The position numbers were made by a program, and so were the translations under genes. DNA of 64,000 nucleotides from Rosa chinensis (Eukaryota; Streptophyta; Magnoliopsida; Rosales; Rosaceae), in the NCBI RefSeq assembly GCF_002994745.2, contig NC_037092.1:66687823-66751822 (forward strand). Reading direction: 5' to 3'. Shown one piece after another: positions 30,893 to 42,687 of this stretch. The notes below the pieces were generated by a model that saw nothing but the letters and a program-made list of their open reading frames with translations, did not search any database and was not told the DNA's origin. The first letter of the stretch is position 1, and each line of letters begins with the position of its first letter.

Positions 30893-33078
30893 GGCTGCTC
30901 CAACTGCGCTATCGAAGAGACATGCTGATGGTTCATTGCCAATTGAAGATTTCAACATAGTACTTGAAAATCAGAGTGGGAAGAAAGTACAAATGGGATC
31001 GGAGACTGATCAGCGGTATGATTTAATTAGGGTTCAGTCATTTCTGTTCTCAAGTTAGAACCTTCTATGAGAAATTAAGGGGATGCAATTCCATTTTGAG
31101 TTTGAAGTAAGATTTGAATGTTGTTTGACAGGGCAATCATGATGAGCCTGATGTTACATACCAATGCAAAGCAACTGATTAAAGCACAAAATTACAAAGA
31201 TGCAATGGAAGTGCTCAGCATGGAGGAGGTTTGTTACTGGTGCCTTTTTGCAACTGATAGTTTCGTTCATATGAAATTTGCAAGTTACTTGGCTTGTCCA
31301 TGCTTGTTACAGTAGCTTATGTCTCCTAAACTCTGTGGTTTGTATTTTCTTCCTTTTTTTCATTCTTGTAGGAGGCTTTCTCTCTGCGATTCATTGGTTA
31401 TTAAGGTGAGTGAGTTACTTTATTGAAGACATTGTATTACTATGAAGTACATGTGGCTGTGTAACTTTGACAGTTAAACTATATCAGTCTGCCTTTCACT
31501 TTGTTAGATTGGTTTCAATATGAGTGTACAACATTCGCCATGTTTTGTTTGCTTTCAGCTGGTCGATAATCCTTCTATACTGCAAATCGATATCGTTTGG
31601 TGTTATTTCATGCTTAGAGACATCAACTGGCTCTCAGTGGCAAGAATTCGCCTTGAGAAAGCCAGAGAAGGTCTTGAACGAGCTCATGGAAAGGACTCTT
31701 CTTGTGTTAGACTCCTTCAGGCAGGTTGTTATCCAGAGCGTGCACTGTGACTACTTCTACTACATATCTGAATGTTTGTCTACACTACGCAGGTCTACTT
31801 ACTTTGTTGATTCTCATTATAGATATTTGATACTGGAGCTGCTGGAAGGGGTGGCGGCGTATCACCGTGGTCAGGTTGATAAGTCAATGAAGGTGTTGAC
31901 TTATGTACAAGAGTTGTTCACCCAGGTAATTGGAAAGGAGAAGGGCCATGTCATGCACTGAATGTTTGCCTCTCGTAGATAGGATTATGGAGGTCCAAAA
32001 TTATAAAATGTACTTAAATTTACAGTCAAGTCTTCTCTTCGTACAAATGCAAAGTGCACGAATTTTGTTTAAAAAAAAAAAAGATGGATTTCCTTTTTCA
32101 AGTTTCCACAGAATTTATCAAGCACATTATGCTGGTATTCTATGTCTCCCACTTTTCTGAGTGAAACCATTAGTTTCAACAAAATCCAATTAACATGTAT
32201 TTTTGGTTGTGGATTCCAGTTTCAGGTGCTGGATGAATCTCTTTCTCTTGTGATGATTATGGGCTTCAGAGAACGAGATACAAAAAGGGCACTGAGGATG
32301 AGCAATCAAGATGTTTCCATCAGCCCTGTATAGTTGTTAGTCATCCTAAGAGTTTCTTGACTTTGCAGGTTTGAAAAGGAGCTTGCAGCTGAAGCACTAT
32401 GAGGAAATAACAGTGGAGAAGGCATTGGATTTGACAAATCCAGAGACCAATTCTTCTATACAGGTGACTTGAACATTTTTGTTTGAACACTATTTGAAGT
32501 TTATTTAGAGAATGAACACTATTAAATTTATTTACTTGCAGCAACATCTTGAATCGAGGAAAAGTAAACTATAGTGCCAAGCAGTAGATGCTTCAGTTGA
32601 AGCTTTTGTACGCATGGCCTTTGACAGATCATTATGTACATAAAACAGATGTTATTATACTTGGTTTATGTTTGTGAGGCCAAATCGTGCTCACTCTGAT
32701 GTTTACAACTTTGTGTTCAGCAGTCTTAGCTTTGCAAGGTGGAGGGACAATGGACCAAGCAATCTGTCCACTGCTCTCGAGACAGGCACCAAACCCCACA
32801 GATGCTGCTAACCAATCTGAGGCATTCCTGCAGTCAATGCTAACAACAATAGTCAATCCGATGTTGCAATTGACATTGCAAATTCTCTTGCGTCAATGCT
32901 TGATAATCAAAATGGTCAAGTTGGAGGTCCTTCAACGTCTAGTATTGCATCAGAGCGTGAACTTGCTGAAGAACTAGCACAAGGAGATGCTTTCACTAAC
33001 TATGATATTGAAGTTACTAGACAAGGTGAAGTCATAAGTGAGTACTTGGCTCTACTGAATTCAGCGGGAACAAAGTGA
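30893..33078 (+). pseudogene. NUB1-like (UBA-domain) pseudogene with introns
   Basis: Scattered exons read as a plant NUB1-type protein, a family that links NEDD8/ubiquitin conjugates to the proteasome. Pieces: RHADGSLPIEDF and KKVQMGSETDQR (30893-31015); MMSLMLHTNAKQL (31133-31228); NPSILQIDIVWCYFMLRDINW and EKAREGLERAHGKDSS (31560-31750); LELLEGVAAYHRGQ (31826-31925); a UBA-like SLVMIMGFRERD.KRALRMSN (32227-32330); a second UBA remnant FEKELAAEAL (32371 on); TNPETNSSIQ; GGGTMDQAICPLLSRQ (32733 on); and EELAQGDAFTNYDIEVT..GE.ISEYLALL (32969-33070). A 2-bp loss after EEAFSL, a TGA after AAEAL, a stop after SRKSKL and a shift after PERAL break the frame. Introns with AG acceptors are kept, so this is a DNA-level copy, not a retrocopy. 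The N-terminal domain is missing. Confidence 0.75.
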
Positions 33079-36000
33079 ATATCACTCTGCCAATAAGAAT
33101 TGCGACTTTAACAACCATGCATGTACATGTATAATAACAATAGGTCAAGGATCTAGTTATGGTGATGGTATTCCAGATGATCAATGTCTTTGATCCGGCA
33201 TTTTCCCGACTATTCCAAGACTAATATTGGTGCCATGTAGTTTATCTAACCCGCCTTTCACCATTTCTGAAATTATAAAAAAGCATATTTGCTGCTTTTA
33301 AGTAAATGCGGTATAAACATGGTATAAAGTATAAACATTCTGATTTACTAGTATCAATTCAGGATGTGATATCCATCTCGAAATATAAGGGCAACAATGT
33401 TAGAGGGCAATCAATGACTTGTGAAAGGTGCAAAAGAATACAAGATTACATAAGGTTGGCTATCATTAGCATTCACAAAATTTTCTGAATTTATAAAATG
33501 TTATTTCTCAGATTTATCATTGGAATGAGATTCACTGTCTATGACCATAACTATCTGCTTAATTTTAGATTCTTCATCCTCAACTTGGGTTTCCTTGTAA
33601 TCCTTGGGAAGTACATTACAATTAATGGTCTACCATACTGGTCTCTCTGATTGGAATAATCTGTTGGTTGAAAGTAGCCATTAGATTCACTAAATAGAGA
33701 GACAGAGGGGAAAGAGATAGAGGCTTACGGATGCTTGCAAAGTGTGGGGCATTTACTTGCAACTGCATACTTGCATGTGGATATCTCTGTAATTGAACTA
33801 ATCATAGCTCTCAGCTCTGAGCATACAAATCTCACTTGCAAAATGCATATAGAGTAAGGAGAAGAGGGATGGGAACAGAAAAATGAAAACTAAATAAAGT
33901 TCACAGCTTCATATTTCAGTATCTCGAAGCTGTTTTGTAAGATCACAAGTGGTTCCGTTCGTATATTAATGAGGATGATACCTGTATGAAAAGAGCATGT
34001 TGATAATGAGAATGTGTCCATCTATATCAACGATAACAAGAAAATGCACATATATCAATCAATTCAGTTTTATTTCAATTATTCTGCATAAATCAGTTGT
34101 CAAAGACAGTTTTTACAACTAAAGCAATTAGACCATGATCACAATGCGCTATCGGTTAATATTGACAGTCAAAACAATATTCAAAGTGGAAATACTATAC
34201 AAACTAATTCCAAAGTCAAAAACTAAACATGGGTTTGTAACTTTCTACAAAAAATTACAAACCTTAACATCAGTAGCCACAACCATTTTCAGACATAATA
34301 AGCAAATTTGGGCAAAAAGGAATACCGATCAAAACACCAAGAAAGATTAACACTCCAATGCAACCTTAGAGATCAAAACACCAAGAAAGACATCCTCTTC
34401 ACCTAATCTTAATCCCACGGCATAGCCCATCACCAAGATTAAATTCTCACTTGTTCAATTGCAGTATTCCAAGATCAACTTCTTCCAACGGAGAAGTTCA
34501 CCCAAAACGTGCAAACCCTCAAATACCAAACTTTGTCCCTCCCTCCTTCCTTCTCCTCTTTCTTCTCAACAACTCTCTATTACTTTCCTCTCTTCTTCGT
34601 TCTCCCCCTCTCTCCTCTTTTATTTTTCTTCCTTTCCTCTAACCCCCCGTCAACGACAAAACCAAATTGCTTGTTATCTCTTAACATAAAAACAATAGAA
34701 GCACAAATAAACATCATCCAATTAACCATAATCCAACCATCTAAACTGGAAGTAATAACTATGAGTATCTCTACTTTTTGTTGGGAAGTTAGAGCCCACA
34801 AGTGATAAGAACCAAGAAGCTTCAATTTGCATAGAATCAAGAAGCTCATAAGTTAAAACTAAACTTTATCCCCACTATCTCCAAAATGGATCAAAGGAAA
34901 ATATATTTGAATCCAATTGGGAAAAGATATCATTTTTAATTCAGTTCAAACCATCAAATATTCAAATAAAGAGGTGAACATCCGATGAATATAAACCGAA
35001 CCGAAAAGATTAACGCTCCTCCCAGAAACTAATTAAGATAAATTTGAAACTGCTTCAACTGTAATTTGGGTTATAAACTGCTTCAAATGTGAAGGAAACG
35101 AAAGACCAGAAGAAGCATAAAGAAATTACAGCAGGGCCGTAATGGGCTGGTTGATGCGGCGGAGCTCCGGGATCATCCAAGTCCTTGCTTCGCCGTGGCT
35201 TTGATGAATAAGTTGCCAAACCAGATAAATGTCGGGCCAAGGCTGTAACCCTCACATCCCAGATGCCAATATACCAGAAACCCCTTATCCTTTTACCATG
35301 ACACCACGAAATTTACAGTTAACAGAAGGTTAACAATCAACAAAATTTCGCCAGTTTCTGTGGAGGAGAAGAGGCCACGTCAGTGGGGCCCCTTTGGTCT
35401 ACAAATATGTTGGTTCATTGCAGTCTACTCCAAACACAAGAAAAGCTCAGAAGCCACCATTAATGGAACCATCACTGGTACAAAAACAGTACAGCATTGA
35501 AATACACATTTGGGATGCAAGGTGTTCATTAGAGAAATACCATGTCGTGAAAAGTAGTAGGCAACAAGGTAAAAAGAGTGGTTTTTGGGATTAAGTTTGA
35601 AGGTTTTTTCCAATGAAGAATCCGGGTTTTCACAAATTGGGTGCGACTCAATGTCTTCATTACTTGGTACCCAATAAGATTTACAACTTTCCCAGCCCAA
35701 CCAATACCTGGTTGACTAAGAGTTCATTTTTAAAACAAGCTAATTAACAGAAAACTAATACAGATCTCTCAACAAGGCATGAAATGATCCAGCAGGTACA
35801 TTTAACAGTCAAAAAATAAGCACATAGGCATAAATTGATCCCAAGAGGTTGAATTCAACAATAAAGTTATATGCACATTGGAAATCAATTGGTTCAAAGA
35901 GAATTATAATCATAGAAGATCTAAAAAAAAAATGTAAACTTGCCTGTTTAGCAGACCCCATCTCCTTTCATCTCACTAAAAACAATTATGTGCTGAAATT

Positions 36001-36224
36001 GCAAAGCAATACGACATCATCAATAACAAAATTTGAGGTTGTATTTGATACTGGGAAGAATTGAGGTTAGATCCCCAAATTTCACATCTTGAGGAAATTT
36101 ATGATGTACCTTTGACAGGCGAAGTGAGGTCGGAGACAGATCTAGAGACACAACTTGTGTGTCGTGAATTTCGAATGGTTTTGATTTCTTCTTCTTCATC
36201 GTGTTGTCGCCTCGCCCGTTTGCG
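33079..36224. other. 3.1 kb without a recognised gene
   Basis: AT-rich. One short minus-strand frame at 35055-35255 (66 codons, starting MRVTALARHLSGLATYSSKP) has an Arg/Ser/Ala-rich, acid-free N-terminus like a mitochondrial targeting peptide, then KDLDDPGAPPHQPAHYGPA. It could be a small mitochondrial-protein exon or pseudogene, but I cannot name the family. A pyrimidine-rich stretch at 34535-34640 gives artefactual Ser/Leu/Pro frames. Nothing else is supported. Confidence 0.45.
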
Positions 36225-36243
36225 ACACACACACACACACACA

Positions 36244-36274
<31 letters not shown>
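36225..36274. repeat. Compound (AC)n(CT)n microsatellite
   Basis: About 11 AC units pass directly into about 14 CT units. It lies at the left edge of duplicated block D2; the matching site near 2862 has only a short CT tract. Confidence 0.95.
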
Positions 36275-36276
<2 letters not shown>

Positions 36277-36630
36277 CCAAATGTGATTTTTGCGTCTCTC
36301 TCCAGCTCTCTTGTGCAAATTAATCTAAACAGTCTTTTCGGGAAAAAAAAAAAAAATCTAATGACGAGTTATCGGATACTTCGCAGTTTATTGGTGTCTG
36401 CATAGGCAATTTTGGGAGACCCATACAATTAAGTCTGGAAGCGGATCCTCTCCTGACCTCTTTTCTTTCCTGAGCTTCCTGAGCTTTTAAGTAGATGATG
36501 ACACGTGGCTATTTCAAATCTAATGGTCTACAATCCCTCAATGTTATTTCCCTTCCCTTTTCCTTCACAACCAGTCAGTCAGCCACGTTCTTTCTTCCAT
36601 TTCTTTGTATTCTGTTGTGTTCTTTTCCTT

Positions 36631-38348
36631 AGGGATGACATTTTCGGCCGAGACAAACCAACCAACCGAGTCCGAGCCGAATCGGAAAAGTTGGTAGCCG
36701 ACCATGTCTGTAACCGAAAGTTTGGTACGGTAGTACCAAATTGAGAGAGATATATTGGTACTGAATTTCAGACATATACGGTATACCGTACCGAACCGTA
36801 TACTATATATATTATTTATTTATTTATATAAATTTTATATATATCGATTTGAACCGTTGATTATTATTAGTTTTATTTCATATTAAATTATAACCGTTAG
36901 ATTTTAAATTTTCCAAACCCTAACGGGGGTTAGATCTAGCCATCTCTCAGTCTCTCAGTCTCTCACTCTCTCAGTCTCTCTCAGACCTGAACCCTCTCCG
37001 CCTCGGCTCCTCTCGACCTCTCCTTCAGCCCTTTGAAGTGATGATGTTCGAACTACCCAAGAATCGAACCCAGAGATAAGAGATTCAAGTCCTACGACCG
37101 GTGAGTTTTCCCTAAGACTCATTCGATTTTTGTTTCAATTTTAGCTAGAAGGGCATGGATTCATTTGATTCATGTTCTAAATTTAGTAATCTCTAAGACT
37201 CTAATGCTTTTGCTGCTTTGCATCTTGCTGCTGTGGATCTCAAGTGGAATGGGTCTCTGTTGTCGTTAATCTCAAGTGGTATCTATGAGTTCTTAACCTG
37301 TGATTTGTTGCTCTTTCTTTACTAATATGTTCTGGATTTTCATGGTTTCCCTTTTGTGCTTGCAGGAACAGGAGGACCAAAGACTAAGTTTGAGTGTTTG
37401 AGACTTTGAGGGAGACGAAGGCAAAGTCACTGCACAATTGAAGGTATAATTCATTAATTCGTATTATGCATAATTGATAATTTTTTGTAGATTTGATTTG
37501 CAGCGATTGTGGTAGGTTTGATTTATGAGTAATAGATATATCTCATCTTGAGAATAAGATAGAATTAGTAACAGCCTGGACTGATACCTCTTCAAAATAA
37601 TGTCAAATGAATTATGAATTAGTAGTTTTGAGTAATGTCAGTACTCACTATCTACATGTGATGGCTGTAGGTAGAATTAAGACTGAAGAAAATATAGTCA
37701 TACCTGTGAATTGTTATGTTCTTCTTAAATTTTAAGTTTGTTTTTCTTACTGTGCTTTTGAGGTGTTGTTCCAATCTCAGAAATTCAAGTAATCATCTAA
37801 TCAAGGGTGCTTTTGAGCAACGTATTATTTCATTCATTTGTGTGAAGTGTGAAGTGTGAACTATGAGTGTTTGAATTAGAAATTGTATGAACTATAAAGT
37901 GATGATGAGATGAACTGAAGTTGATGTATTGCTTTATTTGCTCATGGTTGTACTGAAGTGATGATGAGATGAAGATGAACTGAAGTTTGTATTGCTTTAT
38001 TTGCTCATGGTTGAACTGAAGTGATGATGAGATGAAGTGTTGAACTTTGCTTATTTTTCATTTATAGATTTGATTATGGTTGGGCCTTTAAATTCATATG
38101 ATGATTGCAGTTTTTCATTTGGTGGACAGGTTTGGCCGTTTGGGCTTTTGCAATTGCAGTTGGGTTTGAGCTGAAAGCTGGCCCAATCTTAAAGTCGGTT
38201 GGAGGCCCAACCAACCGATACCAACCAGCTATCTCGGTATACCGACTTTTTGGCTGGTAATTGGTAGCCCATTTTGTGTACCAACAATGTTCGGTTCGGT
38301 AGGTGGTATTGCACTTCAAGGTCCGGTACCGAACCGAACCTAGCCCTA
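36631..38348. mobile_element. Non-autonomous hAT element, 1.7 kb
   Basis: The left end TAGGGATGAC and the inverted right end TAGGGCTAGG form short TIRs. An 8-bp duplication CTTTTCCT flanks them (36623-36630 and 38349-38356). Subterminal regions are rich in GGTACCG/CGGTAC and ACCGAACCG words in opposite orientation. The interior includes two or three imperfect about 70-bp repeats (37890-38045, GAAGTGATGATGAGATGAA). No transposase. Confidence 0.8.
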
Positions 38349-38351
38349 CTT

Positions 38352-38359
<8 letters not shown>

Positions 38360-38442
<83 letters not shown>
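38360..38442. repeat. (CT)n microsatellite, about 83 bp
   Basis: Nearly perfect CT repeat immediately beside the right end of the hAT. It produces artefactual poly(Leu-Ser) frames on both sides, which are not genes. Confidence 0.97.
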
Positions 38443-38449
<7 letters not shown>

Positions 38450-39305
38450 GTTGTTCTTTTCCTTCTTCTTCACTCTCACAACCCAAAATTGCATAGAACA
38501 AATCTACTTGTAACTTCGAATTGCAAATGTTTAGTATGACTTGACTGTGGTTAGATCGGAAGAGAATTTGAAGCGATGTATGTCTATAGAGTCATTGAGT
38601 TATCTGGGTATTGGTTTGATCTGGTAATGGGTGTTGTGTTAGTTTGTTAAATAAATCCAGGATAATGAAGAACAACTATAATCGATTTTAACGACTAAAG
38701 GAAGAGGGTTGGGGAGAGAAAGAAGAAAAACCAAATAATCAAAGATTACGACATCAAATTAAGACGAAAATCTTGTAGCAGATCCAACACAACCCGGATA
38801 TGAACAACAAGATCATTTAATTAAAGAAAAGAAAAGAAAAAAACAAAACGTGAACATAGATAGATTTCAGTCTAAATGAGAGCTACAATAAAATGATCCA
38901 TCAGTCAAAAATCACTGTTTTCTGTTCAAAGATTTCATTTGAGTGCACGAACAACTCTCCACAAATCTAGATGAAAGCCCAAAAGCTCTAGTTGCTAACA
39001 TAGGAAATGAGTTAAAGACAGAATCAAGCTTTGAATTGATCATTTTTAATCATGAAAAATAAACCCCAAAAGCAAAGAGACAACCACTGGACTAGTGAGC
39101 TTCTCTGATTTGCAAACAAAGTCAACCCTCGTTCATTTGCTGCAGAAATTCGCAGGCTTATTTCATCTTCCTCTGTTTCATTAACGAACTTGTGAGGGTG
39201 ATTTTGTGTTTTGGATCTTTTGCAGCAAGACCCTCTTGATTGAGCGAGACTAGGCCCGAAATTGATCAAAGGTTGGACCTAAAAACAATTTCGTTTTGAC
39301 CAGCA

Positions 39306-39420
39306 GGATGATAACAGCAACGATTGGAATGATAACAGCAGCGATTGGACTAGATGATAACAGCAGTGATTGGAATGATAACAACAGCGATTGGACTGGA
39401 TGATAACAGCAGCGATTGAA
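39306..39420. repeat. Short tandem repeats around GATGATAACAGCAGCGATTGG
   Basis: Five or six imperfect units alternating GGAATGATAACAGCAGCGA and GGACTAGATGATAACAGCA inside the 36.4-40.9 kb MULE. Confidence 0.8.
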
Positions 39421-41637
39421 GTTAATTTCATCAGAGAACAGAGCTTATAGGTGGATATGGTGTAGGAGCTAGATGCCTGTGAGTTTAGTGAGGAGGAAAT
39501 TCCAGCAGTGGCATGGTTTTGGGTTGTGGGATAAGGCTACTTGGGTATTGATGGCAAGGTTTTTTCATAGATGAAGCTTGATCTCTTGCTTGAAGTTTCT
39601 GGGTCGTTATAGCTTGGTTTCCCATAGCAGCAGACCAGCTTTTTAAAGCGAAGGTGGAAGAAGAAGGTTGGTGACAAGGACTGAGGGTTCTTAGAGACCA
39701 CTCTCAATTTCGGGAAGATAAATTGTGAAAGCTATGGAAATTTCTTTAAGCTAGGAGACTGAAGGGCGATGGCATAGGTTTAGGACGGTGATCATCCTAG
39801 AATTTGTGTTGCTGTGATCTTTTGAAGATTTTTGTTCCTCAATTTCTAGTATTGAAACTTGTGATGACAGTCTACTAAGATTATTAAATGTTGAGATGAG
39901 ATTGGGTTAGGAGGGTTTTCCTTGATTTTGAGCTCTTGCTAGAAATGGTGAAACACCAATCCCAGCAGCGATTCTGATAGGCGGTGTTTCTTGTTCGGGC
40001 GAGACTGGGGGAGAAGATTACTCTAATGGGCTTTGGGTAAAAGGCCAAATGGACTTTGGTTGAGAGAATGGCTTTAGTGGGCTTTGGGTTTCACTGGGCT
40101 TGCTTTTCATTCCTCTACACTAGCCCATATTAAGACTTTGGTCCATCAAGCATGAATTTTGGTTCCCAAGTCCAAAATTATTGACGAACTTTATCTTAAT
40201 GTGGGCCTCACGGGATCCGTTACCTTCCACACCACATCCCTCCATATAAGCCCCGAATGTAGCTTGGGTCTACGCGTATCGCATGGTAGATAAGCGTGTT
40301 GGCTTCTTTGAAAATGCATGTTAATCGTTTGAGAATTTGGGCTTCTAAGTATCGCTTGCTAAATAGAAAGCCTCCTTTTGACATGAAGTGGGCTTGCTTG
40401 AAGGCCTAATTAGGTCACAAGGTTGTTGACTCGTCCCTCTTGCTTGTCATTTGTTAAATTGGAACTTGTGAAAATTTGGGTATCAACAGAAATCGACTTG
40501 CCCAATCTGTAATTGTTGGGTATTCAACAATGGCAGAGGATTTTAAAGAGACCCATGATGGAATTTGAGCAAAGTTTCCAAATTTTATAGGTGGAGCTTT
40601 GTCAAGATTGCAACTTTATCTTTAGCGCCGCTATTTTTCTTCTATAAACAACTTGCTCCCTTTAGAAGTAGGTTGTTCTAGATTTCAGGATTTAGGATTT
40701 CGTGTAAAATCTGATAAGAGACGGGAGAGTGGCAAGGAAATTGATGAGGCAGAATGCAGAAGAAGAGTTAAGGAAACTTAGGAATGCGAATTCAAGCAAT
40801 TTGAGCCATTAGATCTAGATCTTTACACGTGGTGTATTGTGGTTAAAAGCTCGGAAAGCTCAGCAAAGAAAAGAGGTCAGGAGAGGATCCGTGTCCATTA
40901 AGTCTGTTATTTTGGTCTCTCTCCTTCTGTTTTCTTTTTTTTTGGGTTAAAAGGTCTCTCTTTTACAATGCAGTTTTTTGTTTGTTTTTATTTTAAGGTA
41001 AATCTCATTTTAATAAAGATGTAATTATAATAGAATATTACTCTTTACACTGATCGTAATTACAAAACTCACTAAAATAATATAATTTAGAGCCGTGCAG
41101 GTGTGTATGTGTCTAGGTGTGTCATTTTCAATTTTTGATAATGGTGTATGTCCTCGACACACGAAATTTAGAGCACAAGAGCCAAATGAATACATAATCT
41201 ACAAGAAAGTAATTCTATCCAACTACTCTCTTTGTTACTAGAGCTTAAATATTTTATCCCACTTATTAATCGGTAGGCTAGCAATGAGAAGTTGAGATCA
41301 TCTGCTGGATAGAAGTTTTTTTTATTTGTATTTAGAGATAGAATTGTTGGATTAGACTTTAATTTCTTAATTTCGTTATTTTTCTTACTAATTGTGATTG
41401 AGAGTAAATACTGTAAATTTAGAATTATAAACTAAAATTTTAATTATAGGGTGAACAAAACATTTGATTCGGTGAAAAATATTTCACCCTTTTATAATTT
41501 TATTCAGGTCACATGGTCATTGTCCATTTTTAATAATTTCATGATACAAAGGAAGGTTCTTCGGGTTTATCCTTGTATGCTGCAGTTTGAACTTTTCTTT
41601 TTCAAGTGTTCTCTCCTGTTTTTTGAAGTGCTGTGCG

Positions 41638-42349
41638 TAGGGACGGAACCAAGAATTAAAATTAGGGTGGGCTAAATTTACCTTATGCTGTCAGGAATTT
41701 TTTTTTTTCCTAAAAAATTTGGTAGAGTCTACCTTGTTTTGATGGAATATTTCAATCGTATAACACTTGTTAAAATACGTCTAAACAATTGCTCAACTCT
41801 CAACAGTCAACTTTTTAAACAAATTCGCCACTATTTTGGACAATTGAGCGTCAATAAAATAAATTCAATATCTTTCCCTATGCATCAATAAAACAAACCC
41901 GATATTTTTGGCTACTTGCTAACAATTAGAACAAGAAAAATGAAGTACTGAAAATAAATCTTGAAATCCCCAATTTATAACCTAAATTTTAATCCTAATG
42001 TCTCAAAAAAAATTTGTATTGGAACAAAATTTAAACTCTAATACCTAGTGATTGCTAAATCAATAAGGTTATTGGGTGCTTTGGTGCTCCTTGTGGAGTT
42101 GTAGAGTTCATGACAATAAAGAGAAGAGAGCGACTGAGGTTTAGAGCAAAAAGTGACTAAGCAGAGAAAAGTTCACAACAGAGAAATGGAATAAATGGAC
42201 GCTATTTGTCAACTTTTCATTTGATGATGTATATATATATAACTTCTTTTTTCAGGGTGCTGCTAATAATACATATATATTAAATTTTTTTAATCAAAAA
42301 GTTGGGGTGGGTTATAGCACACCTTAGCCCACTCCTGGTTCCGTGCCTG
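41638..42349. mobile_element. hAT-type MITE, 712 bp
   Basis: Left end TAGGGACGGAACCAAGA and inverted right end CAGGCACGGAACCAGGA; 8-bp duplication GCTGTGCG at 41630-41637 and 42350-42357. The matching flank of gene A (near 6246) has a single GCTGTGCG and no insert. No coding capacity. Confidence 0.88.
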
Positions 42350-42687
42350 GCTGTGCGTGATTATGTCAAACCCCAATTCCCTTTTTGAATAACCTTTTTA
42401 CTAATTAAAAGTTTATGCATGCAATCTCCAACATCAAGATTGCAGGCCAATGCAAGAGAGAGATAATAATACCATTCATACAGCTTACACTGCACGCTCA
42501 AAAGCTAACTGATGAGGAATCTTGTTCTGGGACCATTGAACATCTCTTTTTTTTTTCTTTTTTTCCTAGTGCAGCAGCAGGTCTCTTATAGCCGATTATG
42601 CACTTCACCCACCTGACAGGTCAATTTGGAATGAAAAAGAAGTAATTGAGTCACCAATTTAGGAGGTGTTTCAACAACGTATACACT

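Larger units (their letters stand above)
36437..40896. mobile_element. MULE-type element, 4.5 kb, with a nested hAT
   Basis: Ends are inverted repeats: CGGATCCTCTCCTGACCTCT and TTTCTTT are shared by the left end and the inverted right end, then both continue GCTGAGCTTT-like. A 9-bp duplication ATTAAGTCT flanks it (36428-36436 and 40897-40905), and the left paralogous flank (4525 onward) lacks it. Interior: a hAT at 36631-38348, a (CT)n tract, and about 2.4 kb with only small unrecognised frames (for example 39024-39269, minus). No transposase domain is seen. Confidence 0.85.

Noticed and set aside
38274..38539. Poly(Leu-Ser) frames
   Set aside because: Translation of a (CT)n microsatellite.
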